DNA of 53,787 nucleotides from Saccoglossus kowalevskii. Lineage: Eukaryota; Hemichordata; Enteropneusta; Harrimaniidae. The stretch covers positions 300,513 through 354,299 of the forward strand of contig NW_003110974.1 in assembly GCF_000003605.2 (NCBI RefSeq), in the 5' to 3' direction. The notes under the pieces were generated by a model that searched no databases, had not been told where the DNA came from, and worked only from the letters and a program-made list of their open reading frames with translations. The translations under genes were made by a program, and so were the position numbers. This document shows positions 21,240-34,490 of the stretch, in pieces (within the stretch, counting starts at the first letter, position 1; each line of letters opens with the position of its first letter).

Positions 21240-24200
21240 TTTATTAATATTGCATTATAATTAGAAAGCGTGATGACAGGGCGTTCGTTAGTGTCAGTGT
21301 ATGTACAAAGCTGGCTTCATATAAAGTCTTATAATGGCAATATCAGTTGTTAATTTAATTGTTTACCCACCCTGAGAATACTACTATAATAAAAGTATAA
21401 TATATGGTAATGGATAACAACCTAACATCTGAGAGATTGTTAACCCCTCTGTAATTATGCTGGCTACTCGTTGGTATGCAATTAATAATTGAACACAAAC
21501 GCCATTCAATATCTACCGTGTAGTTGCCTAAAAAAAAAAAAAACTATCAATGCATATATTATATAAGTATATATAAGTATTCTAATTTTGTATTTATTCA
21601 TGATACTGTATTTAATATTTTTTTTTAAAAAACCTGTTGCCTGAAAAGTCGCCTTGTTCGTATAATAATAGCATCGCACAGATGGTCAAGACAATATCAC
21701 AGGAAGGCAACAATTTATTACTTAATTACATAAAAGTTCTGTGATTGACGCGTGTTGTTAGTTTCTAAAGTTCACAAATGTATACAAGTAATACATATTC
21801 ATGAATGTCATTAACGAAATAATCACAATGTGTCAGAAGAACTTTGAAAAATGGTGATGAAAACTTGCCATGCCAAGACCTAATTATTAGGTCATAATCA
21901 TTATAGTCTACCATTATATGTCTTTAAACAATCGAAATCGTGCTCAATGTATACGTGTATTTGTATATTCCATAGTTAACTCTGTGATTTATTGCAGTTA
22001 TTTACTTGATACAATAATCTTTTATTTAGAAGTTGTTTATAGAAGAAAATCTAATCAGGATTGTAATGCTCTTCTATTATGATTAAACGTAGTTACCCAT
22101 ATAACATAAATATATAAGATATTTGAATAAATGTAATTGAGCATTTTATTTTTTTTATTATTTCTTACATAATTATTACTACGCTTTTTGCAATTCTGAG
22201 AAAAACATCAATTCTCGAATATCAATTGTATGTGACAGTATGTAATTTATATCCCATACTTCTGATTATGGTACCTGACAAAATATTTTTTTTTGTGAGC
22301 ACTTTTAAGAAGATATATTTTGAAAAATCTGACTTAAATGCGTATTTAGTCATCAAAGTCTTTTTGATGTAATTTTACACTACTAGAGATGATATCATCG
22401 TAACATTTTTTGCTGTAATTTCATCTGAACAGATACGTAAATTGTTCTAACTGAGTGACTTTATATGGTATAAGTTGAAGAACACATGCAGGCCATCAAT
22501 ACACTGACGTCTGTGGGTAAACTATTGCCATAATAATAATTAAATGTAACACGATGTAATTGAACATATGGGTACGGCAAACGAAACAGAATTTCACCAA
22601 AATCAAGGTTTTGGGAAATCAAGGGAAATGTGACTAAAATGCGTATTGGTATACTCATAATTGCAGAGAGATATAATCAACGTTACTGAGTGTGTACATA
22701 TCGATTTTCAAACAATTAACATGTGTAAATAAATGACTCATTATGTGCGTGTGTTTGTCCCGGGTGTTTGTGTGGGAGGTCTGTATATGTGTAAAGGTTG
22801 AGTGATATGATGAGCCATAGTGTACATATAAATATATAGTCTGTCACGATAGATGTGTATGGATTTTTATGTTATATTACACATGGATGTGAAGATATTA
22901 GAATCTGATTTATTGAAGCGTGGAGTATTTTCATACTTCCCTGCTTTTACAACAACAAAAATGATTCTGATGTTAAACAATTAATGTATCGAGCTGGTAG
23001 AGTAAGAGAATACTTCTGAATATCTCTTTGCTGAACTATATATATTGTTTCGACATCTGTATTTTTTTACTACTAATGCTCGAATGATGTATAGTTTAGA
23101 TAAATAATTTATGTTACTGTCTCTCCAACGTAAGTGTTGAAATTCAAATTTATTGTTAAATAAATTTTAAGCCATCCATGATTTTAAAAGGGCAAGGTGG
23201 TATGTGAATAGTGTGTAGCGTTTATAGTGGTGTGTGTATCTAATGGAAAAGGAAATTTAGCCAAATTTATTCAAAGGCACGCATGTTCTGCAGATCAGAC
23301 ATGACACTGTGTCCACTCTATAAAAAACCCATAAAACTGAAACATATGCTAATTATGACGAGGAAAATGTTCATTTAACTATCGGTATGGCACATCCTTT
23401 GCCATGACAACAGTACAGATTTATTATTAGCTAGTCCTACATTCATCTCACCACTCACCTCGTGACACGGTGTTAAACGCATACAATTAATTGCAACAAA
23501 GACAAGCCAAAAAGAATTCATTCAATCTTCTATCCGAGCATGCTGCATGTGTACCAAACACAGGATGTGGGATTAGAGCAAGCAAAGAAACTGCACAAAC
23601 ATGGGAATCCTACACACCAACTCAAAAACAACTGCATTGCTTCACCATTTGCATAAATTCTCAATACATCGCAGGTACATTCAGGTTTATGATGTAAATT
23701 AAAAAAACTAGACAAGACGATATTCAATACACTTATTGAATAAGTCGTTTTAACACACACTTTTATCTATATTATAATATAAACGAGTCTAGGCTCGCAG
23801 AGAAATAAATCAATTTACACGGCTGTATGTAGTCATGTCTAATAACATTGATAGCAACAATACAATATACATACCAAAAGCCATATGGCTACTTAGTGCA
23901 CACTATAGTTATCCTAACGTTTGGTATGTCATTCACGTCTACCTTATATGTCTATGTACACTGTACATAATGTTATTTCATACATTCCGTGGTCTGGTAT
24001 TGCACACACGGGCTAATGACTTGATGATCTAAGCATATTCTGTGTTACACATATGTAACCAATTGCTAATATATTATGTGATATATTCATTGCTAACTAC
24101 GGGTATGAGTGACATTCTCGTGCTCAATTGGTCACTGTGTACCATTTTCATCGTGAACTGAATTGAATTGAATGGAACGTCTGTCATTTTAACCAATCAA

Positions 24201-27200
24201 AAACGCGTGTTAGAATATAACACGGAAATATAGTAAATTTCCTGATAACCAGCATAGATCGTTATGATAAAACTTCATAATTAATACAATGTTTTTTTTT
24301 TCAAATATGACGTTCAATACAAACTATTCAAGATTCAATGGTCAAAAAACTAGGGGCGTCGACATGCACATAAACATTGAAGACTGTTCGCAATCGTCGT
24401 GATGATAAGCTCGTATGGTTGCTAAAATATTTATTCAATAAATATAACATGTAAATCGCCGGCACACAGTTGTGCATTATTGCCTATTTCACGTATTTGA
24501 TTACTCATACAACCAAAGGGAACGAGCAGCTGGGCATATACTATGTCGTTAAACGATACCCATGGATGTCATTCATATTATATCCACTAACCGGTGCAAT
24601 TAGTAGAACAATGACTGAAGTTCCACTTCAATAACTAGAGACTAATGTTTCATTTCTATGATCACGTAGTCTAGAAAACCGATACAACTTCTTGTATAGC
24701 TACAAAGAAATTCACAAAGTACTGTTTGAAATATACGTCATGTTAGGTAGTTTAATTGCATAATCATGACCTATAAGACAAGTAATACTATGATAAAATT
24801 ATAATAAATTCGTGATAAAATGTGTGTGTTATGCATCACAAACACAGACACAGATAGTATCTCTCCGCCACCTGACAATCCCGTATTTTGAAAAGCAAAA
24901 AAGTAAAATCCAATTTCCATTCTATTGATAATATCAGTGTTTGCAATAGTGCACAATCCTATGCACCACAATTAACATGTGAAAGCAACGCCACTTAGAA
25001 AACTATCTTAGGCAGCGGAAATTATAGCTAGCGAGGCGCTTCCTGGACACTGCACTTTAAATAGTGACTTCGAAATGCTTGATTACAAGCCAGCAATAAA
25101 ACTCTTCCAGCAAGTAACAGTACTAACTTCCGACTTTGCCGTACACTTCAATTGTTGTCAATGTAATCATCCAGTAAAAAGCCGAATTCGAGCTGACAGG
25201 TCTTAATTACAATGTAATTGATGAAATGTAAAGATTTTAGCAACCCATTAGTGGAGTTCAGCGTTTGTGAGTGGAACGTCGGGGAGATAGCTGAGGGACG
25301 CTTGTGAAATACAACACCCTGAGTACTCTCAATAGATATATGTGACGCACTGATAATTAGAACAGTCTATAGTTACATTACGTATAATGTATCTCTCAAA
25401 GAAAGCTCATCAATAATATTAACACAATTGCAAACATTTGGTTTCCTAACTTTATAATTTGCATTATATTTGGCAAAAATATTTGAAATTCACACCATTT
25501 CGTCATGATTACGGTGAATAAGTAATACAGAAGTGCTTTCGCATGTGCGTCCCCACTGGGGCTGGGTTGCCTCGAGAATGCCCGTTTTTAAAACCGCAAC
25601 AACTCGGGCAGGTTTTTACCACCCGGCTCCTAGTGCTAGGAAAGTTTGAGAGAAAATGTCTGATGATTTAGATTATTTTTTCCCAAACATGAAATAGTAC
25701 AGGGTGTGTAACGTTTATCCATTTTGCACATTTTGCTTGTATGTCGTCCGATCAATACAATCGCTTGTAAATAAATTACTGACCCCTGTCTGAATATCTG
25801 AAGATAAAAATATCAGTTTATGTATAGTGATTTATCATGGTGACGTAAACAGCCGTGCTGGTGTCGTGTTCCACTGCTCACACTGTGATCAGCATGATTT
25901 CACGTATAAGGCTATTGGAGAATTAATCCCACTATTTTATTACAAGGCACGAATTTACTTATATTTCAGTCGACAACTCATTAATTGGATGCATCATAAC
26001 AGTCGGTAAGAAGGTAGCATGCAAATATATAACGTGATTACAAGCACCTTCTTAGCGGCAAGGTCGTCAAAATAAAAACAAAAGGATTAGTTCCTATAAA
26101 AAATTATAAATATAGTAAATAGTAAGTAGTTAAAACTAGAAAACAGATGACTGACAAAATGAAGTAAAAAGATGCCTGGCATTACAAATAAGGTTGGGGA
26201 TTGATGGGCAACGATAAGGGTATAGGACAATGCAGTTATCTGCATGATTCTGAAATGGCGATTGATAATCGTGCCACTCGCATTCGACTAATGAAAAGCC
26301 TCTGCTTGCACGCAACAAACCACAAAAGACAACGTGCAAATATACATCGCTTTGTCTACTGATTCCTGGACCCCTAATTGAATGAGAAGTGAACACAAAA
26401 CTAAAACATTAACCTGTCTTGGGTAACTAAAAAGCCATCATAAAGAAATACTGCATACAGATGAGAATAATGCAAAAGCCAGGGAAGTCTGGTTTCCATG
26501 AGATGTAAACTGCAGCATGCATGTTAAGCACTGGGTTAGAAAGGATAGAAACATTCCTAAATGTGGTTGCCGGACGGAGCCACACATTAGGTAAGTCACT
26601 ATATATGGATGTAAAAGATGGAATCTCAAACTGCGCGTATATATACAAACGAGATCTTAAAATAGAAACTTAATTGTGAAAATGCAACTAGAACAAATTA
26701 TGCTCTCTTGCTGGAAGAATTATTCCTTTATTCGTATGAAGCCGAATTCCACTAAATTAGAGAACCACAAACAGGACAAAGAAGCCAACAAGTATATATT
26801 GATGAATGATGTACTGTATATCAACAATCCTTAATTTATTTCCCAATAATTATATTTTAAAGCGGGGGACTCGTCACCTGCGAATGAGTTATATAGCCAT
26901 AGCGTGACATTGTTTACAAACAAGTGTCTACCCATGAGCGTTTTTAGCGTGTGTTGTTATCGTCGTATGAGACTCAATTCCCGCGCGTGCGCAGGCAACG
27001 ATCCTCCCGCTTTTATGGTATATCAAGCTGAGTGTGAGATGAGACAGAGACCACTCCCCTGTTTAGGCAAGTTTTCTACCAGACTTTACGACTGGGGAGA
27101 TTTTACTATTATTAATTTTTCACGCCTTAACGTTTCCACCTACTTCTAATTATGGAGTATATATTTCCTAACTCATTTGCTATTGCCAAGTCCTTGGTAA

Positions 27201-27280
27201 ATATGTAGGCATTTTAAAAACGAAATTGTCTCACTGCTTCTAAACATGTGTCTATTAAAGTGACTAACCTTATGCCTGGT
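21240..27280. other. Long AT-rich intergenic stretch
   Basis: No gene or RNA recognised. ORFs here are under 90 codons and unlike any family I know. A short GC-richer patch at about 25545-25650 contains the small inverted pair TGCCCG / CGGGCA. Short AT microsatellite tracts occur near 21540-21580. Confidence 0.5.
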
Positions 27281-27423
27281 ATTTGAGTGAAAAAAAAGTT
27301 AGACTTGAATTTGAACTGGGGAATCATCGGTGAAGATGGTATGATGCTCAAGTACAATTGTTATGTTTCGAATTTGTCAAATTCATATATTGCATTAGTG
27401 AGAAACATATCAGTTCCACCACA

Positions 27424-29200
27424 AGCAACAGGTTGTAGAAGAATTAATTGTAGATACTATTATATAGCCGTACCAACCTGTAGTCCGACTATAGGTGATT
27501 CATAACATATTTATATAGAGGACACTTTTGTATGCAGTCTACGGTACGCAACCATAACGCATAACAATGCTTATTATGGACTGTATACATCATAATAATG
27601 CCCTCACACGTCACCATTGCCAGCAGATATGCTATGAATGTAGCAATCAATTTATCGATTTAAGTGTGTTCAATATCAAACAACTTTTTATATTCTTCCT
27701 GTGTTTCACGCATACCATGGACCTGTTATAAGTTTGTTTAACACATGAAATTCAATATGCACGGCGCTGTTATCAGTATTAAAGTTAGTGAGCTAGACGA
27801 CGCACCGCAGCGTTAATTTCCTGTGACCTAATCAATACATTTAACTTCTTCATTTGACGAAGCGTCAATTTTGAATGAAAACTAATATGGTGAGTACGTA
27901 CCTGTGCGATTTTATATATAATTGTATGTATACATAATTATTTCACTATTATTTAGAAATAACATAAATACAATTATACATTATGGACAATAGTTTAGGT
28001 TACCACTGCTTTTTGTGATTATTGGTTTGATTATACGATTAGGAACATGTGGAGAAGTGACATATTCATTATAGAGGCAACATCAGCTTGGACCGAACGC
28101 TTTTTTGATTTTCAGAGAAATGGGTAGCCGATATCATGCTAAATAAAGTTATGAAGTTATGGTGATACTGTGTTACTCCCTCGGAAAACGTGTGAAAGAT
28201 GTAATTGATAAAGCAGTGTACTTCATTAATTTCATTATATGAGGAATGATAAGATAAACGTTTTTATTCACTGAAAAATCCGTGCATTTACAGGACCAGA
28301 GATTTCTATTCTGAATAAATTCCTTTCCAACATCCTTCAGAGACATGATTTGAGCTACCAAATACGAATACAAAAATCTAAGAATTTATAATGAATTTAA
28401 TTTGTATTAAGAGTGCAAGGGCATATTTTTGTTACATTTTGTGTGCGTTTTATTAATATTAACTTCATATTTGTTACTAATCAAATAATATTTTTCATTA
28501 CTGTACATTTGCTAATTCAAAAATCGATTGCTCGAAACAATAATGAAAATACATTGCATACACTGGATACATATTTTTTAGATTGAAGGAAATATTAACG
28601 TTTTGGTTAGAACTGACTTTGCTAATAATGAAATTTGCGTCCTGTCGATATGTTGACTGTTGTGGTCAGGTAAAATTACTTTTAGAATTCCACACTGCCT
28701 GGTTTTAGGACATCTTTTTACAATGGCGAAAGGAATCAATCAAACCATTAGACGGATCGAACGGAGAATGAACATGATTACATTTATTGCAAAGGTGCAG
28801 ATTCATAAATGGCGTGTGAATGTGAGTGAAAATCGTTTTTTAGTGACAATGTTTCCCCTGAAATTAAATATTCTTTATTTGTCTATATCCCGGGAGTATG
28901 GTATATTTGAAACAACAATACCACAGAGCAACGATTTTTATCTTTATCCAATAAAAGAGACAGTTTTAAAATATTGCTCATCTGTCCATGTTCTACAGTT
29001 TCACAAAAGGTATGGCTGATCGTGAATATATTATGCTCATAGACACTTTCTGAAATGTATTACGGGTGCAGATAAAAATGCGTTACACACAAGTGTTTCG
29101 ATAATTGTTGTATTTATCAAATCAGTAGAAACACTTTTTAAATGTATATCTATTACATAAACTTTTAAATATTTAGTTTGTGTTTCGCGTGGAAGCACCT
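27424..29200 (+). repeat. Diverged direct duplication, copy 1
   Basis: Collinear blocks match 33950-35900 in the same orientation. Anchors are GTTGTAGAAGAATTAATTGTA (27433; partner 33954), CGTCACCATTGCCAGCAG (27609; partner 34565), the run around AAACGTGTGAAAGATGTAATTG (28186; partner 34943), GACATGATTTGAGCTACCAA (28341; partner 35113), GCTCGAAACAATAATGAAAA (28530; partner 35280) and TCAGTAGAAACAC (29124; partner 35830). Divergence is substantial with many small indels, and no reading frame is shared by the two copies, so it appears non-coding. Confidence 0.6.
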
Positions 29201-30100
29201 TTCAAAGTAATATTGCCAAGTTCATTTAATTAAAATATATTCCGGATTGAGTCACTATTCAACATGTCGTGAACAGAAACATTGCAAAAAAATGTATGTC
29301 TACTTAAAGCAATTGTTAATACTTGTTTCTGGTGGAAACACTTGGGTTTACATTGTTCACCTGTAATTCCGAATTATAAATCAGTAGGCTATCATCTCAA
29401 ACCTAAGTGAATTTTAACACCATTATGGAAGTAATATGTATTCAGCCATTGAAGCTACAAGGAACATTGACATGCAAATATACTTAATATAATAATTTTG
29501 CTGTGACGTAATGTGACAATTTATCATCTACTTTGTTCTCAGGTTTTATAATAACGCTTGTCGGAATTTAATTCTGTCGGATACATGCTGTTGCGTGTAA
29601 TCACTACGAATTTTAAATAATTGCGGGTATTTTACTTTTATTATGCGCTCTTTAATGGTTTAATATGTATAAATAACGTAACTTCTAAAACTAAAATATT
29701 TAGAATTGCCTGTAGTTCAATTTTGTAGTAACGATTTCAAGTGTATAAGGGACGTTCATTTGTAGTAACAGAATGCAAGGCAGAGCGCTCAGATATGTTT
29801 GGTGGACACAGGTAGGTGAGGAGATGCCACTTAGCATACAAGTATATCATGTCGCTGGTCAAACATCGCCAGATGAATAACAATTATAGGAATATTTTTG
29901 TAGGGCACCCAATTGGTCGTCTGGATTAGATCATATATAAGAATCACTGAAGTTTTAACATTTTGTAGTTTATATATGTAACTTGAATACGCAAACTACT
30001 ACTTCTATTATTGCTTACAAATAAATACTATATATATATAAGTATATCATTTAAATCGGATTAAAATACATCTTTATATAGGTCTTCAGTATCTTCGATT

Positions 30101-30616
30101 CGTATATTATTTCTGTGTCTTGTATCAATGTTGTATTATCTGCCGTAATATTAATGTTTTATGTTTCTATTGTGAAAGTCAAAATGTCTTCAAAATTAAA
30201 AATGATTGGAAACCGCATTGAAATTCCGTATATCATGACATTTTATTGCAGATGGCAGTCAATTTTGATTCCAAACTACGAATATGTGCGTCTATGTCCT
30301 TATGGGAATTATTAATAATTATCGTGTCCGTGATAGCTCTACCTGCCATTGTAACTTAAACGACACAAGGGCCTTTCGTCAATTACATTACTTGACTTTA
30401 TTAAACAAAACTTAATAGATAGAGGTCGTCTTCTACGTGTTACTCATTAATTAGTGACAAGTGCTTTTGATCCAATAAATTACCTACACGTATTTCCAAT
30501 TTATTTGTCACGTGATACTACCCGCAAAGTTTATAGTGATTAATAGTAAACATTGAGTAATAAAGGTGAAATACTTGGCAGTCGTATTATTAATCATCTC
30601 ATGTAAGCAGTAGATG
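30101..30616 (+). repeat. Left arm of a large fold-back structure
   Basis: This arm of about 515 bp is the reverse complement of 31781-32278. Matching anchors include ATATTATTTCTGTGT at the outer end, CATGACATTTTATTGCAGAT (30233; partner 32124), the CACGTGAT / ACCACGTGAC region and TAATCATCTCATGTAAG at the inner end. Confidence 0.7.
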
Positions 30617-31780
30617 ATATCAATTGTCAAATTCATTTTTAATTTCACTTTTGTTGACAACAAAAAGTCTTTATCGTAGTGTTAAATAGCAGTTTATTAC
30701 AAGCCCACATTCGATTTCGACAAACAAAACGGACACATGATTGGAAGTATAAGCTATATGACAGCCATTTATAACCAACTATTGTCCTCGAATTGCATCG
30801 CAAATGATAGCTTACATCTTACTGCTTCTGGACCAATCAGGAAAGGACCGAATGTACCAGTCATATCAATCAGATAATCACTTACCTGGTTATAGAATAT
30901 TTGTCATATAATATATTTATCGTCATTTGTTGTCTAGATCTTTGTCTTCCTAATAAATATAAATTCTCGGTTCAGGATTGGGTGTGATGTTATTTTTTCT
31001 ACGTTAGTTATTAGTTCGTACGGAAGTAACTAAATTATGCTCACAATGTATGAATGTATTAACGATTTCATGAGTGACCCTACACTTTTAATTTCATTAA
31101 ACTTGTGTACAAAAGTTTAATACATTTGATATTGTACGGTCACGAATTCGATATCCGGTTTTACCCATAATGTAATTTATGAGTGCACACACGACTCCTA
31201 CTGGCGGCATGAACGCCATACATAATAAATAATAAAAATTGGTTTAACGAGATCATTGTACATTGCTCGTTATAACAAGATTATTGTTTCAGTTCATTTT
31301 AATATGATTTTGAAACAAACATTTTTAAGTTTCTATACCTGGTATAATATGGTATAACATTATCAATGTTGTAACTAATGTACATGTATTATTGGTTGCT
31401 ATGACAATTAGCATATTGAATAGTATACAGATATGTTAAATGTAAGTGTGTATAGTTAATGATTATATCATTTAATATTATATCATATAAAAACCATATC
31501 GATTCTTTTAGCACGGTTGTTGTATTTGACAGTGGACATTCTGTAAATTCCGTGGTGCAATAAAATGTCATTCTCTACGGATTTATCCTCATATAACATA
31601 TTCCAAGTGAACATAGACATGTTAACTAATACCTGCGTTATTGCGCAGGCTCATCGATCAGTGGAAGCACTATGGGGTATAATTCTCGAACACAAAGTAT
31701 GCACTCGGACGTAGATGAAATCGCCACAAATTATCAAAAATATCCTATCGGCTGACACATATTATTGTCTGAAATGATCA
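30617..31780. other. Spacer of the fold-back structure
   Basis: About 1.16 kb of AT-rich sequence between the two arms. No transposase or other recognised coding; the longest ORFs are about 60 codons. Confidence 0.5.
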
Positions 31781-32278
31781 CATCGACTTCTTACATGAGA
31801 TGATTAATGAAACGAGTGCCAAGTATTACAACCTTTATTACTCAAGGTTTACCATTAATCACTAGAAACTTTGCGAGCGGTACCACGTGACAAATAAATT
31901 AGAAATACGTGCAGATAATATAATCGATCAAAAGCTCTTTTCACTAATTAATTATTTTTTATTTAAATAAAGTCAAGTAATTTAATCGATCAAAGGCTCT
32001 TGTGTCGTTTAAGTTACACATATAGGTACGGCTATCACTGGAATGGTAATTGTTAATTATTCCCATAAGGGAATAGACGCACTTATTCGTAGTTTAGAAA
32101 TGCTTAAAACCAAATTGACTGCCATCTGCAATAAAATGTCATGATATACGCGATTTCAATTCGGTTTTCAATCATTTTGAATTTTCAAGACATTTTGTCT
32201 TTCACAATTGAAACACAAAACGTTCATATTACGGCATATAACACAACATTAACACAAGACACACAGAAATAATATATT
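31781..32278 (-). repeat. Right arm of the large fold-back structure
   Basis: Inverted counterpart of 30101-30616. The whole structure (30101-32278) could be a fold-back transposon with long terminal inverted repeats, or two copies of one repeat inserted in opposite directions. No clear target duplication is visible outside the arms. Confidence 0.7.
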
Positions 32279-32442
32279 GGATTGCTTGTAAATTTGAAGT
32301 TTTCATCTGCATCTGAATATGTCCCCGTATTGAATGTATGATTTCCATTTAGTATGTCAGAAAGTCATGCGCCATTTCAGACTGTATCAGAAGAGAACTT
32401 AACAAAGCTTTTTAACGAATAATACTAATGTATTAATGTAGA

Positions 32443-33322
32443 TATGCAGGTTCGTGGGCACTTGGGAGTGAAATTGTTTTTTTGCTTTTTATTATTCAAA
32501 CAATCTTGGTTATAGGCTGTTAAAATTTTGTAGAATTGTGAATAGTCAAATACTCGAATACTCAAAAAACAATTTTAAAATATAGATAACAGGTGCAAAC
32601 TCGCTTTTGAATGGTTAGCAAGATTTAGTTGTACATAAATAATAAAAAAAGAAACATAATGAAAAAAATAAATGACGGGTTCTCCATATTATGCACTATT
32701 TTTAACTTTTAACAAAACGATAATACATTTAAATTTGGAACTGTTAGCAAACTTCTTACTGAGTGGATTGTTATGCAAATTAGCAAGTATCTCAGCTTCT
32801 TTTTAGTGCACATCCCAGAACTTTAAATAAAATAGCTCCTAGACGCTTTGACCTTTTGTTTTGAAATTTTCACAAATGATTGACAATGTGTTTATCTTCA
32901 AAACGCCGTCAGGGCATTGTTTTTAGTTGAACAGTGTTACTACAATCGTACAGACAACTAGCCTGGGTGTTAAGTTATGCATAAACTTGAAGTAGTGAAA
33001 TTTGAGCTGCTGCCCTGCAAAATTGACAACTGGTAAACAGTTTTCAAGACGGCACTTTCTTCATAGTAAACATATGTACCCATAAACCAATTTTGACAGG
33101 AAACAGAAGCATGGTTTAGAAGCTATTTTTTTAAATCATTTTGACCAAAAAAGCACATTTTTGTGCATATTTCAAATTACAGTGTTCATAAAAAAATACA
33201 AAATTTTAAAATTCATACAATAAGCTTTCTGAAAATATATAGTTTTGTGGACAAGGGAGGTCACCTTGGTTTCCTAATTAACTAATTAAAATACCTGTCA
33301 GGTAAACTGTATCTCGACCTTA
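32443..33322 (-). mobile_element. Dispersed roughly 0.9 kb repeat element, copy B
   Basis: Inverted copy of 9495-10394. Matching stretches include TATGCAGGTTCGTGGGCACT at the left end, TTTGTGGACAAGGGAGGTCA and ACCTGTCAGGTAAACTG at the right end. It lies about 165 bases outside the right arm of the fold-back and inside the interval flanked by the two duplication copies. Confidence 0.65.
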
Positions 33323-33397
33323 AAGTGATCTCTCCTACATGTTGGCAATGTGTTCCTGACCTGAACATTCTCAGTGACAACTGCATAGAACAGGTGT

Positions 33398-33573
33398 AGT
33401 TTTATGACTTCCCACACTGTATACATTATATATATATATCCACACTGTATACCGTGGGAGCACTTTCATGTTTTTCATTAAAACTGCATCATTAGTGTTT
33501 GAGTCTGTCCCCTTACAGTTTTATGACTTCCCACACTGTATACCTTGGACACACTTTCATGCTTTTCATTAAA
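33398..33573 (+). repeat. Direct duplication of about 60-85 bp
   Basis: AGTTTTATGACTTCCCACAC followed by TGTATAC and CACTTTCATG occurs at 33398-33483 and again at 33517-33573. The first unit has a TA-dinucleotide expansion in the middle. Confidence 0.7.
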
Positions 33574-34036
33574 CCACACAGTTTTAATTGAAAGCTAACT
33601 GTTGCAATTAAAAACATGTGTGTTGTAGTAGTATAAGATTTTTTTTAAAAGAGTCTTTGGGAGTTATTAAACAACTTTTTGATGAAAATTAAGCATATTG
33701 TAAACACACAAAAATACACTTTTCAATATAAAAGAGTGTCTTACGTTGACATAAATGTGTTATTAAAGTGTTTATTGTTAGGACATGGTCTAATGCATCC
33801 AACGTTATGCAAGCAGTGTTAACAAAATTGAGTGACAAATCTCGTAAGGTAACATTATGATATATATGCCAACGAGGAAGGTGAATAATTCAACGCATAA
33901 TGAGATGGTCATAACATCACATTCAGAAATTATTTCTATGTCAAGCACCAGGTTGTTGAAGAATTAATTGTATGTATGCTTATATGGTCTTACCAAACTA
34001 TTAGTACAACTGGAAATTGAGACACGTGGTGAATTG

Positions 34037-34110
34037 AGTACCTCGTGGCCTAATGGATTTTGATACTCCGCACTTCGTGAACGGTGGTTGAAGTTCCAAT
34101 CACACCTGAG
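34037..34110 (+). repeat. tRNA-Arg-like relic (tRNA pseudogene or SINE head)
   Basis: TACCTCGTGGCCTAATGGAT matches the 5' half of a eukaryotic tRNA-Arg (acceptor, D arm, A box). About 40 bases on, GGTTGAAGTTCCAATC stands where the B box and T arm should be. The anticodon arm and acceptor pairing are degraded, so it is not a working tRNA. Confidence 0.5.
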
Positions 34111-34172
34111 CATTCTCACATGTGATTTCAATCTGTTCAATTTTAAAGAGTTCGAAAAGCAAAATCGCCAAC

Positions 34173-34490
34173 AATGTTTCAACCCAAAGCACCAGACTGT
34201 GAATGTTTCAGAAAGTGTTAATGTATAAAACACGTTTTGTGTTCACTAAAACACCTTTCTTTCTAATTGATGTATCCCTAAGCACTTCCAAAAAAACGCA
34301 ATGTTTCATAGTAAACACCCGACTATGCATGCTTCATATGTGTTTATGTAAACGATATGTACACACGATCATACTAAAACACTTTTCTTCCGAACTGTTT
34401 TATTTTTAAATACTTACAAAAAACAAACATACACGCAATGTTTCAACTTAAACACCCCACTACATTAGTGTTTATACACAGGACACTTTC
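34173..34490 (+). repeat. Tandem repeat of about 127-137 bp, about 2.3 units
   Basis: Units begin with AATGTTTCA at 34173, 34300 and 34437. Each contains an A(C)3-type stretch followed by ACTA, GTGTTTATGTA, a CTAAAACACnTTTCTT motif and a CTTnCAAAAAA end. Units are diverged, and the third is partial. Confidence 0.6.

Noticed and set aside
28660-29019. 119-codon ORF within duplication copy 1
   Set aside because: The frame is not conserved in copy 2 and the protein is not recognisable.
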